From CAYNST01 sp964399955 (lineage in GTDB: Bacteria > Pseudomonadota > Gammaproteobacteria > Pseudomonadales > Cellvibrionaceae): a DNA stretch of 33,331 nt. A program made the position numbers and the translations under genes. Below the pieces are notes generated by a model. It was not told where the DNA came from. It saw nothing but the letters and a program-made list of their open reading frames with translations, and searched no databases. Shown here piece by piece: positions 8,169-15,754 of this stretch. Each line of letters starts with the position of its first letter. Within the stretch, counting starts at the first letter, position 1. The stretch is taken from contig CAYNST010000027.1 of the NCBI GenBank assembly GCA_964399955.1, positions 1 to 33,331 of the forward strand, in the 5' to 3' direction.

Positions 8169-9221
8169 CTAAAGCACCGCGTCAATGATGCTCAGCAACC
8201 GCTGGGTTTGCTCGACGGTGCCCAGTGTTATGCGCAGGCCCACGCGCCCGCTGGAATCCGCTTTTGGCCGCACCAGCACGCCTTCTTTCTGCAGCGCCCG
8301 AAAAATTTCGTCGCTCCGCCCGGGAAAGGTCCAAATGAAGTTGGCACCGCTTGGCCAAAAATCAATGCCCCGCTCGCGCAGGAAGCTCTCCAGCAGTGGC
8401 TTGGACTGCTGCATGACTTCACGCACGTAGTCTTCGGTATATTGCGGGTGGGCCAGGGCTGCGCGAATGGCAACAATGGCCAACTGATTGATGTCGTAGG
8501 GGCCGCGCACGTTCAGCAAGGCAAGGATGTTGGCCTCGCATGAAATAATGTAACCCAGCCGCAGCGATGGCATACCCCAGGTTTTGGAAAAGGTGCGGGT
8601 AATGGCCAGATTGGGGTAGTCATCCACCAGGTCGCTGACGGTTTCGCCAAAGTACTCGAAATAGCATTCATCCACCAGCACACAGGCATTGGGCGCAGCC
8701 TTGAGTATGCGCACAATATCTTCCCGCGGCACCACGGTGCCACTGGGGTTGTTGGGGTTGGCAATGCAGATGATGCGGGTTCTGGGGCTGATTGCCTCAA
8801 GCACAGCGTCCACCGGAAACCCGCCCTCGCGGGTATAGGCGGGCTCGAAGGTGGCCAGGTTTTCTATTTTTGCGCACTGGTTGTACATGGCAAAGCTGGG
8901 GCCGGGAATAATCGCCTCATCACCCTCGCGGCAGGTTGCTCGAAACAGCAGCTCAATGCCCTGGTCGGAGCCGTTGGTAATCATCAGCTGGCGCGGATCA
9001 ACCCGGCAGTAGCTTGCAATTACTTCAACGATATTGCCGTAGGACGGGTACATCTGCATGCGGCCGGAGCGGATATAGTCAATCAAGGCATCCTGCACCA
9101 CCTCGGCCAGAGGCAGCGTACGCTCATTGAAATCCAGCAACAGATGGCGCGCCGGATCGCGCCCATCCAGCGGCGGTTTATAGGCGCCAATCAGCTCAAT
9201 GTGGGATTTGAATACGGTCAT
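8169..9221 (-). CDS. hisC: HisC-like PLP aminotransferase (fold type I)
   Basis: A 350-residue class I/II aminotransferase that most resembles histidinol-phosphate aminotransferase. HisC transfers an amino group from glutamate to imidazole-acetol phosphate in histidine synthesis. Motifs seen are YPSYG (58-62), NGSDQGIELL (83-92), NPNNPSGTVV (155-164), VDECYFEY (183-190) and the PLP-lysine region TFSKTWGMPSLRLGY (210-224, Lys213). It is not in a his operon here; it lies alone between rpsT and proB. HisC-like enzymes also act on aromatic amino acids or other phosphorylated substrates, so the substrate is not certain. The ATG at 9221 follows AGGG. It would share the bidirectional terminator at 8056. 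Confidence 0.8.
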   Translation of the reverse strand: MTVFKSHIELIGAYKPPLDGRDPARHLLLDFNERTLPLAEVVQDALIDYIRSGRMQMYPSYGNIVEVIASYCRVDPRQLMITNGSDQGIELLFRATCREGDEAIIPGPSFAMYNQCAKIENLATFEPAYTREGGFPVDAVLEAISPRTRIICIANPNNPSGTVVPREDIVRILKAAPNACVLVDECYFEYFGETVSDLVDDYPNLAITRTFSKTWGMPSLRLGYIISCEANILALLNVRGPYDINQLAIVAIRAALAHPQYTEDYVREVMQQSKPLLESFLRERGIDFWPSGANFIWTFPGRSDEIFRALQKEGVLVRPKADSSGRVGLRITLGTVEQTQRLLSIIDAVL

Positions 9222-9315
9222 CGGGCCCTACACCTCTTGAATCGTGAAACCGCGAAGCGCGCTCCACAGTCCTCCTGAAACCTAAACGTGATTACTCAGT
9301 CTGCTCCGTGATAGC

Positions 9316-9370
9316 TACACCTACACCAATACCAGGTTGTCGCGGTGAATCAGCTCGTCGTCGCCTCTGT
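9316..9370. repeat. 55-bp assembly duplication, left copy
   Basis: These 55 bases are identical to 9471-9525, on the other side of the run of Ns. They end exactly at the first N, as expected when two contigs that overlap by an assembler k-mer are scaffolded without merging. The copy carries a second proB 3' end, which should not be read as a real gene fragment. Confidence 0.9.
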
Positions 9371-9470
9371 NNNNNNNNNNNNNNNNNNNNNNNNNNNNNN
9401 NNNNNNNNNNNNNNNNNNNNNNNNNNNNNNNNNNNNNNNNNNNNNNNNNNNNNNNNNNNNNNNNNNNNNN
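9371..9470. other. Scaffold gap (100 Ns)
   Basis: Exactly 100 unknown bases, the usual placeholder for a gap of unknown size. Because both flanks carry the same 55 bp, the true distance is probably zero: collapsing one copy and the Ns would join the proB stop to the hisC upstream region by a short normal intergenic stretch. Confidence 0.95.
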
Positions 9471-9525
9471 TACACCTACACCAATACCAGGTTGTCGCGG
9501 TGAATCAGCTCGTCGTCGCCTCTGT
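9471..9525. repeat. 55-bp assembly duplication, right copy
   Basis: Identical to 9316-9370. This copy is continuous with the full proB gene and contains its stop codon at 9476-9478, so it is the genuine genomic location. Confidence 0.9.
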
Positions 9526-10603
9526 AGCCAAGCAGCAGATCAATCCGCGAGCTTGAGCAGCCGGCAATGGCTTCGGATTCTGTGCTGTCGTAATTCACCA
9601 GGCCGCGGGCTATTTCTACGCCCTGCCGGTTCTGGCAACTCACCAGGTCGCCGCGACTGAACTGACCGCGCACCTGCTGCACGCCAACGGGCAACAGACT
9701 TCTGCCCTGCTGGCGCAATACGGCACAGGCGCCATCGTCAATGACCAACACACCTTTGATCTGCAACTGCCCCGCCAGCCACCGCTTGCGCGCAGCAACA
9801 GGCTCCTGGGTGGCGTAAAGCAGCGTGCCTATGGCATCACCGGCTGCGGCACGCGCAATCACCTGGTCTATGCGCCCGCCCACGATCAGGGTATGCGCGC
9901 CGGAGCGCTGCGCCAGGCGTGCGGCCTTCACCTTGGTGGTCATGCCGCCCCGCCCCAGCAATCCGCCGCCGCCAGCCATGGCCAGTAAATCGTCGGCATC
10001 TGCGGGGCTCTCGGGAATAATCTTGGCCAGCGCATTCTTGCGCGGGTCGCCGTCGTACATACCCAGCTGATCGGTGAGAATCAGCAGCACATCGGCCTCG
10101 ATCAGGTTGGCCACCAGAGCACCCAGGGTGTCGTTGTCGCCAAAGCGGATTTCATCTGTCACCACCGTGTCGTTTTCGTTGACCACGGGAATGACTTTTA
10201 GATGCGTCAGGGTTTTTAACGTCGAGCGCGCGTTCAGGTAGCGCTCCCGGTTGGACAGATCGTCGTGATCCAACAGCACCTGGGCGGTGTGCAGCGAATA
10301 GGCCTGAAAGGCCTCTTCGTAGGACTGGATCAGCCCCATCTGCCCCACCGCGGCAGCGGCCTGCAACTCATAGATGGCCTTGGGCCGCTCCCGCCACCCA
10401 AGGCGGTTCATGCCCGCCGCCACAGCGCCGGAAGACACCAGCACCACCTCGTGCCCGGATTTCACCAGATCCGCGATTTGGCCGGCCCAGGCCGCTATGG
10501 CTCGCCGGTCCAGCCCCTTGCCGTCATCGGTCAGCAGCGAGCTGCCAATTTTTATGACCCAGCGACGGGCGCTGACCAACAAGTCACGCCTGTTTGCGTT
10601 CAC
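9476..10603 (-). CDS. proB: Glutamate 5-kinase
   Basis: A 375-residue ProB. It phosphorylates the gamma-carboxyl of glutamate, the first and proline-inhibited step of proline synthesis. The amino-acid-kinase domain shows VIKIGSSLLT (16-25), VSSGAVAAGMNRLGW (about 56-70), VVNENDTVVTDEIRFGDND (about 143-161) and GRGGMTTKVKAARLA (about 217-231). A C-terminal PUA domain follows from about residue 285, as in the long-form enzymes. The GTG start at 10603 has AAGGGG about 7 nt upstream. It begins 11 nt after the obgE stop, so it is translated from the rplU-rpmA-obgE-proB unit. proA is not adjacent. Confidence 0.96.
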   Translation of the reverse strand: MNANRRDLLVSARRWVIKIGSSLLTDDGKGLDRRAIAAWAGQIADLVKSGHEVVLVSSGAVAAGMNRLGWRERPKAIYELQAAAAVGQMGLIQSYEEAFQAYSLHTAQVLLDHDDLSNRERYLNARSTLKTLTHLKVIPVVNENDTVVTDEIRFGDNDTLGALVANLIEADVLLILTDQLGMYDGDPRKNALAKIIPESPADADDLLAMAGGGGLLGRGGMTTKVKAARLAQRSGAHTLIVGGRIDQVIARAAAGDAIGTLLYATQEPVAARKRWLAGQLQIKGVLVIDDGACAVLRQQGRSLLPVGVQQVRGQFSRGDLVSCQNRQGVEIARGLVNYDSTESEAIAGCSSSRIDLLLGYRGDDELIHRDNLVLV

Positions 10604-10614
10604 GGCATCCCCTT

Positions 10615-11823
10615 CTAACGCACGTATTCAACTTCCACTCCCTGGTCATCATCATCGTCATCCTCACCGTCATCAATAGCACCTTCGGCCTGCTCCAGCC
10701 GGGCCTGCTGCCGCTTGACCTTGAGAAACTCGATGCGGGCACGGACCTCAGCCTGCATCCGATCCTGCATCTGACGCTCCAGCTCGGCTTGCTCCGGGTC
10801 CTGCCGCTCGGCTTCCCACACCTCTTCCAGCTCGGTCATCAAATCGCGGCAAAGATCCTCGGTACCCTGCCGTTCTGCGGCGGAGACCACATAAATTGGC
10901 CCCTGCCAGTCCAGCGCCTTGCGCACATCGGCTTTGATGATGTCCACTTCCTCGTCCAGCAGAAGGTCCTGCTTGTTCAGCACCAACCAGCGGCGCCGCT
11001 CCACCAGAGCCGGACTGAAACTCTTCAGCTCGTTGACTATGGCCACCGCATTGGCCACCGGGTCGGAGCCGTCGGCCGGGCACATATCCACCAGGTGCAA
11101 GAGGATGCGGCAGCGGGTCAAGTGCTTGAGAAAGCGGATACCCAGGCCTGCGCCCTCGGCAGCCCCCTCGATCAGGCCGGGAATATCAGCCACTACGAAA
11201 CTGCGGTGGCGGTTGACCATTACCACGCCCAACGCCGGCACCAAAGTGGTAAAGGGGTAATCCGCCACTTTCGGCTCGGCGGCGGACACCGCACGCACAA
11301 AAGTAGACTTGCCGGCATTGGGTAAACCCAGCAGGCCAACGTCCGCCAGCACTTTCAATTCCAGGCGCAACTGACGGGCTTCACCTTCGCTGCCGGGGGA
11401 GGTTTGCCTGGGCGCGCGGTTGACGCTGGATTTAAAACGGGTGTTGCCCAAGCCGTGCCAACCGCCCTGGGCCACTTTCAACTGCGCGCCGGCTTCGGTC
11501 AAATCGCCAATGACATCCCCGGTTTCTTCGTCGATGACCGAAGTGCCCACCGGCACCCGCAGGATCATATCCTCACCCTTCTTGCCGGTGCAGTTGCTGC
11601 CGCGTCCGGGCTCGCCGTTCTCGGCAAGAAAACGTCGGGTGTAGCGGTAATCCACCAGCGTATTGAGGCTGTCGTCGGCCAGCAGAATCACCGAGCCGCC
11701 ATCGCCCCCATCACCCCCGTTCGGGCCACCGTATTCGATGTATTTTTCCCGGCGAAAGCTCAGGCAGCCACTGCCCCCGCGCCCCGCTTGCACGTAGATG
11801 GATGTTTCGTCGACAAATTTCAT
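10615..11823 (-). CDS. obgE: GTPase Obg/CgtA
   Basis: A 402-residue Obg GTPase, a ribosome-associated factor in 50S assembly and stress control. The glycine-rich Obg fold spans about 1-158 (GGPNGGDGGDGG at 32-43). The G domain carries GLPNAGKST (166-174), DIPG (213-216), NKQD (283-286) and SAA (314-316). The C-terminus is a helical segment that ends in a strongly acidic tail with about seven consecutive Asp. I chose the ATG at 11823 because MKFVDE is the family N-terminus. A terminator hairpin lies between rpmA and this gene, so expression would depend on read-through or a separate promoter. Confidence 0.96.
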   Translation of the reverse strand: MKFVDETSIYVQAGRGGSGCLSFRREKYIEYGGPNGGDGGDGGSVILLADDSLNTLVDYRYTRRFLAENGEPGRGSNCTGKKGEDMILRVPVGTSVIDEETGDVIGDLTEAGAQLKVAQGGWHGLGNTRFKSSVNRAPRQTSPGSEGEARQLRLELKVLADVGLLGLPNAGKSTFVRAVSAAEPKVADYPFTTLVPALGVVMVNRHRSFVVADIPGLIEGAAEGAGLGIRFLKHLTRCRILLHLVDMCPADGSDPVANAVAIVNELKSFSPALVERRRWLVLNKQDLLLDEEVDIIKADVRKALDWQGPIYVVSAAERQGTEDLCRDLMTELEEVWEAERQDPEQAELERQMQDRMQAEVRARIEFLKVKRQQARLEQAEGAIDDGEDDDDDDQGVEVEYVR

Positions 11824-11870
11824 AACAATGCTCGCTGGGTGTGCCTGAGGCCAATTCACCCGGTAGAAAC

Positions 11871-11903
11871 AAAAAAAGCCCTGTCCAGTCAGACAGGGCT
11901 TTT
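11871..11903 (-). terminator. Intrinsic terminator after rpmA
   Basis: On the minus strand GCCCTGTC pairs with GACAGGGC (arms 11892-11899 and 11878-11885) around a 6-nt loop and is followed by seven Ts. It sits between rpmA and obgE. It probably attenuates transcription, giving more ribosomal protein mRNA than obgE-proB mRNA. Confidence 0.85.
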
Positions 11904-11924
11904 CGAAGACTTCCAGAGGAAGGC

Positions 11925-12182
11925 TTAGGCCGTTACAACGCTTACGTACTTGCGGTTGGACGGGCCTTTGACTTCGAACTTAACTGCACCTGCCGCTTTG
12001 GCAAAGATAGTATGGTCGCGGCCAATACCGACATTGTCACCGGCATGAAACCGGGTGCCGCGCTGACGTACTATGATGCCACCGGGGTTGATGGCTTGGC
12101 CACCAAAGACTTTTACGCCAAGACGCTTGCTTTCTGAATCGCGTCCGTTACGGGTACTACCACCTGCTTTCTTGTGAGCCAT
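11925..12182 (-). CDS. rpmA: 50S ribosomal protein L27
   Basis: An 85-residue L27, whose N-terminus reaches the peptidyl transferase centre. The start AHKKAGGSTRNGRDSESKRL and the middle PGGIIVRQRGTRFHAGDNVG are diagnostic. There is no N-terminal extension of the type cleaved by the Firmicutes Prp protease. It follows rplU by 14 nt, with AGGAG upstream of the ATG. Confidence 0.98.
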   Translation of the reverse strand: MAHKKAGGSTRNGRDSESKRLGVKVFGGQAINPGGIIVRQRGTRFHAGDNVGIGRDHTIFAKAAGAVKFEVKGPSNRKYVSVVTA

Positions 12183-12196
12183 GAGAAACTCTCCTC

Positions 12197-12508
12197 TTAA
12201 CCGTTGATGCCAGTGATTTTGACTTCAGTGAACCACTGACGATGGCCTTGGCGCTTCAGTGAGTGCTTACGGCGACGAAATTTGATGATTTTGACTTTGT
12301 CGGCGCGGCCGTGCTGTACCACTTCAGCCGTCACCAGTGCACCGGCAACCAGAGGCGCACCAATTTTGATGTCATCACCGTTGGTCACCATCAATACCTG
12401 GTCAAAATTAACGGTCTCGCCGGTGGCGACTTCCAATTTTTCCAGACGCAGAACTTCACCTTCTGCGACGCGGTGCTGCTTGCCACCGGAAACTATAACT
12501 GCGTACAT
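12197..12508 (-). CDS. rplU: 50S ribosomal protein L21
   Basis: A 103-residue L21, which binds 23S rRNA and contacts L20. The sequence MYAVIVSGGKQHRVAEGE at the start and KIIKFRRRKHSLKRQGHRQ near the end are diagnostic. The open frame continues upstream to 12700, but the ATG at 12508 gives exactly the normal family length. It heads the rplU-rpmA-(obgE-proB) unit and is divergent from ispB, a conserved gammaproteobacterial order. Confidence 0.98.
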   Translation of the reverse strand: MYAVIVSGGKQHRVAEGEVLRLEKLEVATGETVNFDQVLMVTNGDDIKIGAPLVAGALVTAEVVQHGRADKVKIIKFRRRKHSLKRQGHRQWFTEVKITGING

Positions 12509-12564
12509 AACCCTATGCCCCATCGTTGATTGGACGCCGCGAAGCACTCCCAGGGAGATTTCGG

Positions 12565-12588
12565 ATTTACCGCGCCATTGCGGTAAAT
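12565..12588 (-). promoter_or_regulatory. Perfect hairpin in the rplU 5' leader
   Basis: ATTTACCGC (12565-12573) and GCGGTAAAT (12580-12588) form a perfect 9-bp inverted repeat with a 6-nt loop. It lies inside the predicted rplU leader RNA, between the promoter at 12646-12674 and the start codon. There is no T-run after it in the minus-strand direction, so it is not a plain terminator. It could be part of a leader involved in ribosomal-protein feedback, or a protein-binding site; function is inferred. Confidence 0.5.
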
Positions 12589-12645
12589 GACAAAGCTTGC
12601 GCCGTTTTACTGCTTTTACAGGCCGTAGCTTGCAAAAGGTCGCGA

Positions 12646-12674
12646 ATTCTATTCGAACGCGGGCCTTGGCGCAA
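12646..12674 (-). promoter_or_regulatory. Putative sigma-70 promoter of rplU-rpmA
   Basis: On the minus strand TTGCGC (12669-12674) and TAGAAT (12646-12651) are 17 bp apart. The -10 matches 5 of 6 and the -35 matches 4 of 6. The implied leader is about 130 nt, long enough for regulation. Confidence 0.6.
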
Positions 12675-12812
12675 GTGCCGGCGGTCATTTTGCTGTGCAA
12701 ATTTCATCCGCCAGCGGCTCGCGAGCGGATAGGCGCAGAGGCGGCATTGCCGCGACTGGAGCGGAGCCCTGCCGCGCCCGTCGGATTTGACCGCCACGCG
12801 TGCCGCCTTTGC

Positions 12813-12841
12813 TTGACAGGGTCAGGCGCTGCCCATAGCAT
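12813..12841 (+). promoter_or_regulatory. Putative sigma-70 promoter of ispB
   Basis: TTGACA (12813-12818, perfect) and TAGCAT (12836-12841, 4 of 6) are exactly 17 bp apart. The predicted start near 12848 is about 25 nt before the ispB ATG. Confidence 0.65.
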
Positions 12842-12872
12842 CTCCTGCAAAACTTGGGAAAAGATACTGAGA

Positions 12873-13835
12873 ATGCTGCCATTCCAAAGCGCGGTCCAGC
12901 ACGACCTTGATGCCGTCAATCAGCTCATCGTCGCACAACTCCACTCCGATGTGGGACTGGTAGAAAACATAGGTCATTATATAGTCGAAGCCGGGGGCAA
13001 ACGGCTGCGGCCGGTCCTGGTACTGTTAACCGCCAACTGCCTGGAATATGAGGGCGAGCGCCACACGGAACTGGCCACCATCATCGAGTTCATCCACACC
13101 GCCACCCTCCTGCACGACGATGTGGTGGATATGTCCAACCTGCGGCGCGGCCGCCCAACCGCCAATGCAAACTGGGGCAACGCGCCCAGTATTCTGGTGG
13201 GGGACTTCCTTTATTCACGCGCATTCCAGATGCTGGTCAGCCTTGGCAGCATGGAAATCATGCGCATCCTCTCCGACGCCACCAATCTCATCTCCGAAGG
13301 CGAAGTGCAGCAATTGGTGAATGTCAAAAACCCGGCCGTATCCGAAGCCAGTTATTTGGAAGTCATCCGTAAAAAAACGGCGGTACTGTTTCAGGCCGCC
13401 TGCAGCAGCGCCGCACTGCTGGCGCGCAGTGATGCACAGCAGCAAAGCGCCGCCGCTGCTTACGGGCTGCACCTGGGCCTGGCCTTTCAATTGATGGACG
13501 ACGTATTGGATTACCAGGGCACGGCCGAGGCCCTGGGCAAAAACGTCGGCGATGACCTGGCAGAGGGCAAACCTACCCTGCCGCTGATCTACGCCCTGGC
13601 CTGCGCCAGCAACGACGACAAAAAAGTGCTGGCAGAGGCCATCACCCGGGGCAGGATAGACCTGCTCGAGGATGTGGTTGCCATCGTCAGGCGGACCAAT
13701 GCCATCGAGTACACCACCCAATGCGCGACCAGGCATGCTGCGGCAGCCCGCCAGGCATTGGAAGCACTGCCGCGCAATCGTTTCACAGAGACCATGTCAG
13801 TGCTGGCAGATTTCGCGTTGACACGCTCGTACTGA
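12873..13835 (+). CDS. ispB: Octaprenyl (polyprenyl) diphosphate synthase
   Basis: A 320-residue trans-prenyltransferase that elongates farnesyl diphosphate with isopentenyl diphosphate to make the ubiquinone side chain. The first Asp-rich motif LLHDDVVDMSNLRRG (79-93, DDVVD 82-86) and the second, FQLMDDVLDYQG (205-216, DDVLD 209-213), are both intact. GGKRLRP is at 41-47. The frame stays open to 12597, but the ATG at 12873 gives the family length and lies just after a promoter. The ubiquinone chain length (C40 or C45) cannot be read from the sequence. It is divergent from rplU as in many gammaproteobacteria. Confidence 0.95.
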   Translation: MLPFQSAVQHDLDAVNQLIVAQLHSDVGLVENIGHYIVEAGGKRLRPVLVLLTANCLEYEGERHTELATIIEFIHTATLLHDDVVDMSNLRRGRPTANANWGNAPSILVGDFLYSRAFQMLVSLGSMEIMRILSDATNLISEGEVQQLVNVKNPAVSEASYLEVIRKKTAVLFQAACSSAALLARSDAQQQSAAAAYGLHLGLAFQLMDDVLDYQGTAEALGKNVGDDLAEGKPTLPLIYALACASNDDKKVLAEAITRGRIDLLEDVVAIVRRTNAIEYTTQCATRHAAAARQALEALPRNRFTETMSVLADFALTRSY

Positions 13836-13998
13836 CGGCAACCAGACCAGGCAGCAAACCGGGCGGGCCTGCACTGTTCGGCTTAGGCAGGGCAGGCATC
13901 CGCAACTGCAGCCATAGGTGAATGCCCCCGCCGCGCATTCTTGCGCCGCATTAGGCCCCGGCCGGCCGATACGACCACACTTGAACACTGGAGATCCC

Positions 13999-15636
13999 AT
14001 GTCCCAACGCACGCTTTTTGACACCTACAGCAACTGGTCCGCACTGACCGAGCACAGCCTAGAGTGGCAGACCCTAACGCTTGCCCAACTGTTTGCCGAA
14101 GATTCCGGGCGCGCTCAGCAATTCAGCGTCCACGCGGCCGGTCTGGAACTGGATTACTCCAAGAACCATGTCACCGGCAAAACCATGGAGCTGTTGCTGG
14201 ATGTGGCCAGGCAGGCAAAACTGCCCCAAAAAATAGCCGCCTTGCTCGGCGGTGAAGCGGTCAACAATACCGAGAACCGTCCGGCGCTGCATTCCGCCCT
14301 GCGTTTTCTTGGAAACCCCGGGGGCGAAGAGCAAACAGCCGTGGCCGAGACACTGGCCCGCATGCAGGTTCTGGTGCAGTCCGTGCACAGCGGCGCCTGG
14401 AAAGGCTTCAAGGGCAGCGCCATCAAAGATGTGGTCAATATTGGCATTGGCGGCTCCGACCTGGGTCCGCGCATGATGTGCAAGGCGCTGACGCCCTACC
14501 ATGTCAACTCTCTGCAGGTGCACTTTGTGGCCAACGTCGACGGCAATGAGCTCAATGACCTGCTGCAAACACTCAACCCCGCCACCACCCTGTTCCTGGT
14601 TGCCTCCAAGTCTTTCTCCACCCAGGAGACGCTGGAAAACGCACTGTCTGCGCGCAGTTGGATGCTGGACAACGGCTGCGCCCAGGGCGAACTGGCTCAA
14701 CATTTTGTCGCCATTTCGTCCAAGGTGGACAAAGCCGTGGAGTTCGGTATGGCGGCAGAAAACGTCTACCCCATCTGGGACTGGGTCGGCGGTCGCTATT
14801 CGCTCTGGTCGGCCATAGGTTTGCCCATTGCTTTTGCCGTAGGCATGGACAATTTCAACCGGCTGCGCAAAGGCGCAGGCGAGATGGACCAACACTTTGC
14901 CGAGGCACCGCTGGAGCACAACATGCCGGTTATCATGGGCCTGCTGATGTTCTGGTACACCCAGCTGCGCGGCGCCACCACTCAGGCCGTGCTGCCCTAC
15001 GCCCATCACCTGGCGCTGCTGCCCATGTACCTGCAGCAATTGGAAATGGAAAGCAACGGCAAGAGCGTGACCCGCGACGGCAGCCAGATCACCTATCCCA
15101 CCGGTGCCATTGTCTGGGGCACCGAGGGCACCAACGGCCAGCACTCCTTCCACCAGTTGCTGCACCAGGGCACCACCGTGGTCCCCATCGACTTCATTGC
15201 CACGCTGCAAAGCGACAGCCCCTATCAGCATCAGCATCGCTTACTGTTTGCCAATTGCGTGGCGCAAAGCCAGGCTCTGATGACCGGGCGGGATCTTCAA
15301 GCCACGCGTGCGGAACTGCAAAGCCAGGGCTACAGTCAAGAAGAGATTGAGCGTTTGGCGCCGCACAAGGTGCATCCCGGCAACCGACCCAGCAGCACCT
15401 TTATCATGCAGCGGCTTACCCCGGAGACCCTGGGCGCGCTGGTTGCTGCGTACGAGCACAAGGTATTTACCCTGGCCACCTTGCTGGACATCAACCCCTT
15501 TGATCAATGGGGTGTAGAACTGGGCAAGCTGCTGGGCACCCATGTCAATGGTGCCATAGAGAGCAAAGCCATTCCCGCCGATTGGGACGCCTCCACCCAA
15601 GCGCTTATCCGCCGCTTTATTGGCACGGATGAGTGA
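13999..15636 (+). CDS. pgi: Glucose-6-phosphate isomerase
   Basis: A 545-residue Pgi, which interconverts glucose-6-phosphate and fructose-6-phosphate. Signatures seen are the phosphosugar-binding region DVVNIGIGGSDLGPRM (144-159), SKSFSTQETL in the SIS domain, GGRYSLWSAIGLP in the middle, and GTEGTNGQHSFHQLLHQG with the catalytic region in the second half. Length is close to E. coli (549). The ATG at 13999 follows GGAG and starts the conserved N-terminus; an open frame to 13918 is not needed. It lies 163 bp after ispB and only 87 bp before the DUF692 gene. Glucose from cellobiose phosphorolysis would pass through it after phosphorylation. Confidence 0.97.
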   Translation: MSQRTLFDTYSNWSALTEHSLEWQTLTLAQLFAEDSGRAQQFSVHAAGLELDYSKNHVTGKTMELLLDVARQAKLPQKIAALLGGEAVNNTENRPALHSALRFLGNPGGEEQTAVAETLARMQVLVQSVHSGAWKGFKGSAIKDVVNIGIGGSDLGPRMMCKALTPYHVNSLQVHFVANVDGNELNDLLQTLNPATTLFLVASKSFSTQETLENALSARSWMLDNGCAQGELAQHFVAISSKVDKAVEFGMAAENVYPIWDWVGGRYSLWSAIGLPIAFAVGMDNFNRLRKGAGEMDQHFAEAPLEHNMPVIMGLLMFWYTQLRGATTQAVLPYAHHLALLPMYLQQLEMESNGKSVTRDGSQITYPTGAIVWGTEGTNGQHSFHQLLHQGTTVVPIDFIATLQSDSPYQHQHRLLFANCVAQSQALMTGRDLQATRAELQSQGYSQEEIERLAPHKVHPGNRPSSTFIMQRLTPETLGALVAAYEHKVFTLATLLDINPFDQWGVELGKLLGTHVNGAIESKAIPADWDASTQALIRRFIGTDE

Positions 15637-15754
15637 CGATGCCGTCGGCAAGGGCATTTGCGCCCGCCCGCAGGAGGGGTGCCAGCAGGTTTTAATGGTC
15701 AATGACTGGAGCACGCTATACCTATGGAAAAATTGCCCGCCAGAGCCGGTTTAA
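15629..15754 (+). CDS. Possible 41-residue Cys-containing peptide (speculative)
   Basis: An open frame of 41 codons whose ATG overlaps the pgi stop by 8 bp and whose end runs 31 bp into the DUF692 gene. The peptide has three Cys (11, 18 and 36), no signal peptide and no recognised family; it begins MSDDAVGKGICARPQEGC. About 70 percent of third codon positions are G or C, like the neighbours. There is no Shine-Dalgarno, so it would rely on coupling to pgi. I list it because DUF692 enzymes normally modify Cys-containing peptides encoded next door. It may equally be a chance frame. Confidence 0.2.
   Translation: MSDDAVGKGICARPQEGCQQVLMVNDWSTLYLWKNCPPEPV

Noticed and set aside
9321..9370. Second copy of the proB 3' end as a gene duplication
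   Set aside because: It is exactly the 55-bp overlap that abuts the N gap, so an assembly artefact explains it better.
12597..12872. N-terminal extension of ispB in frame
   Set aside because: The extension has no prenyltransferase similarity, and a good promoter lies inside it just before the ATG at 12873.
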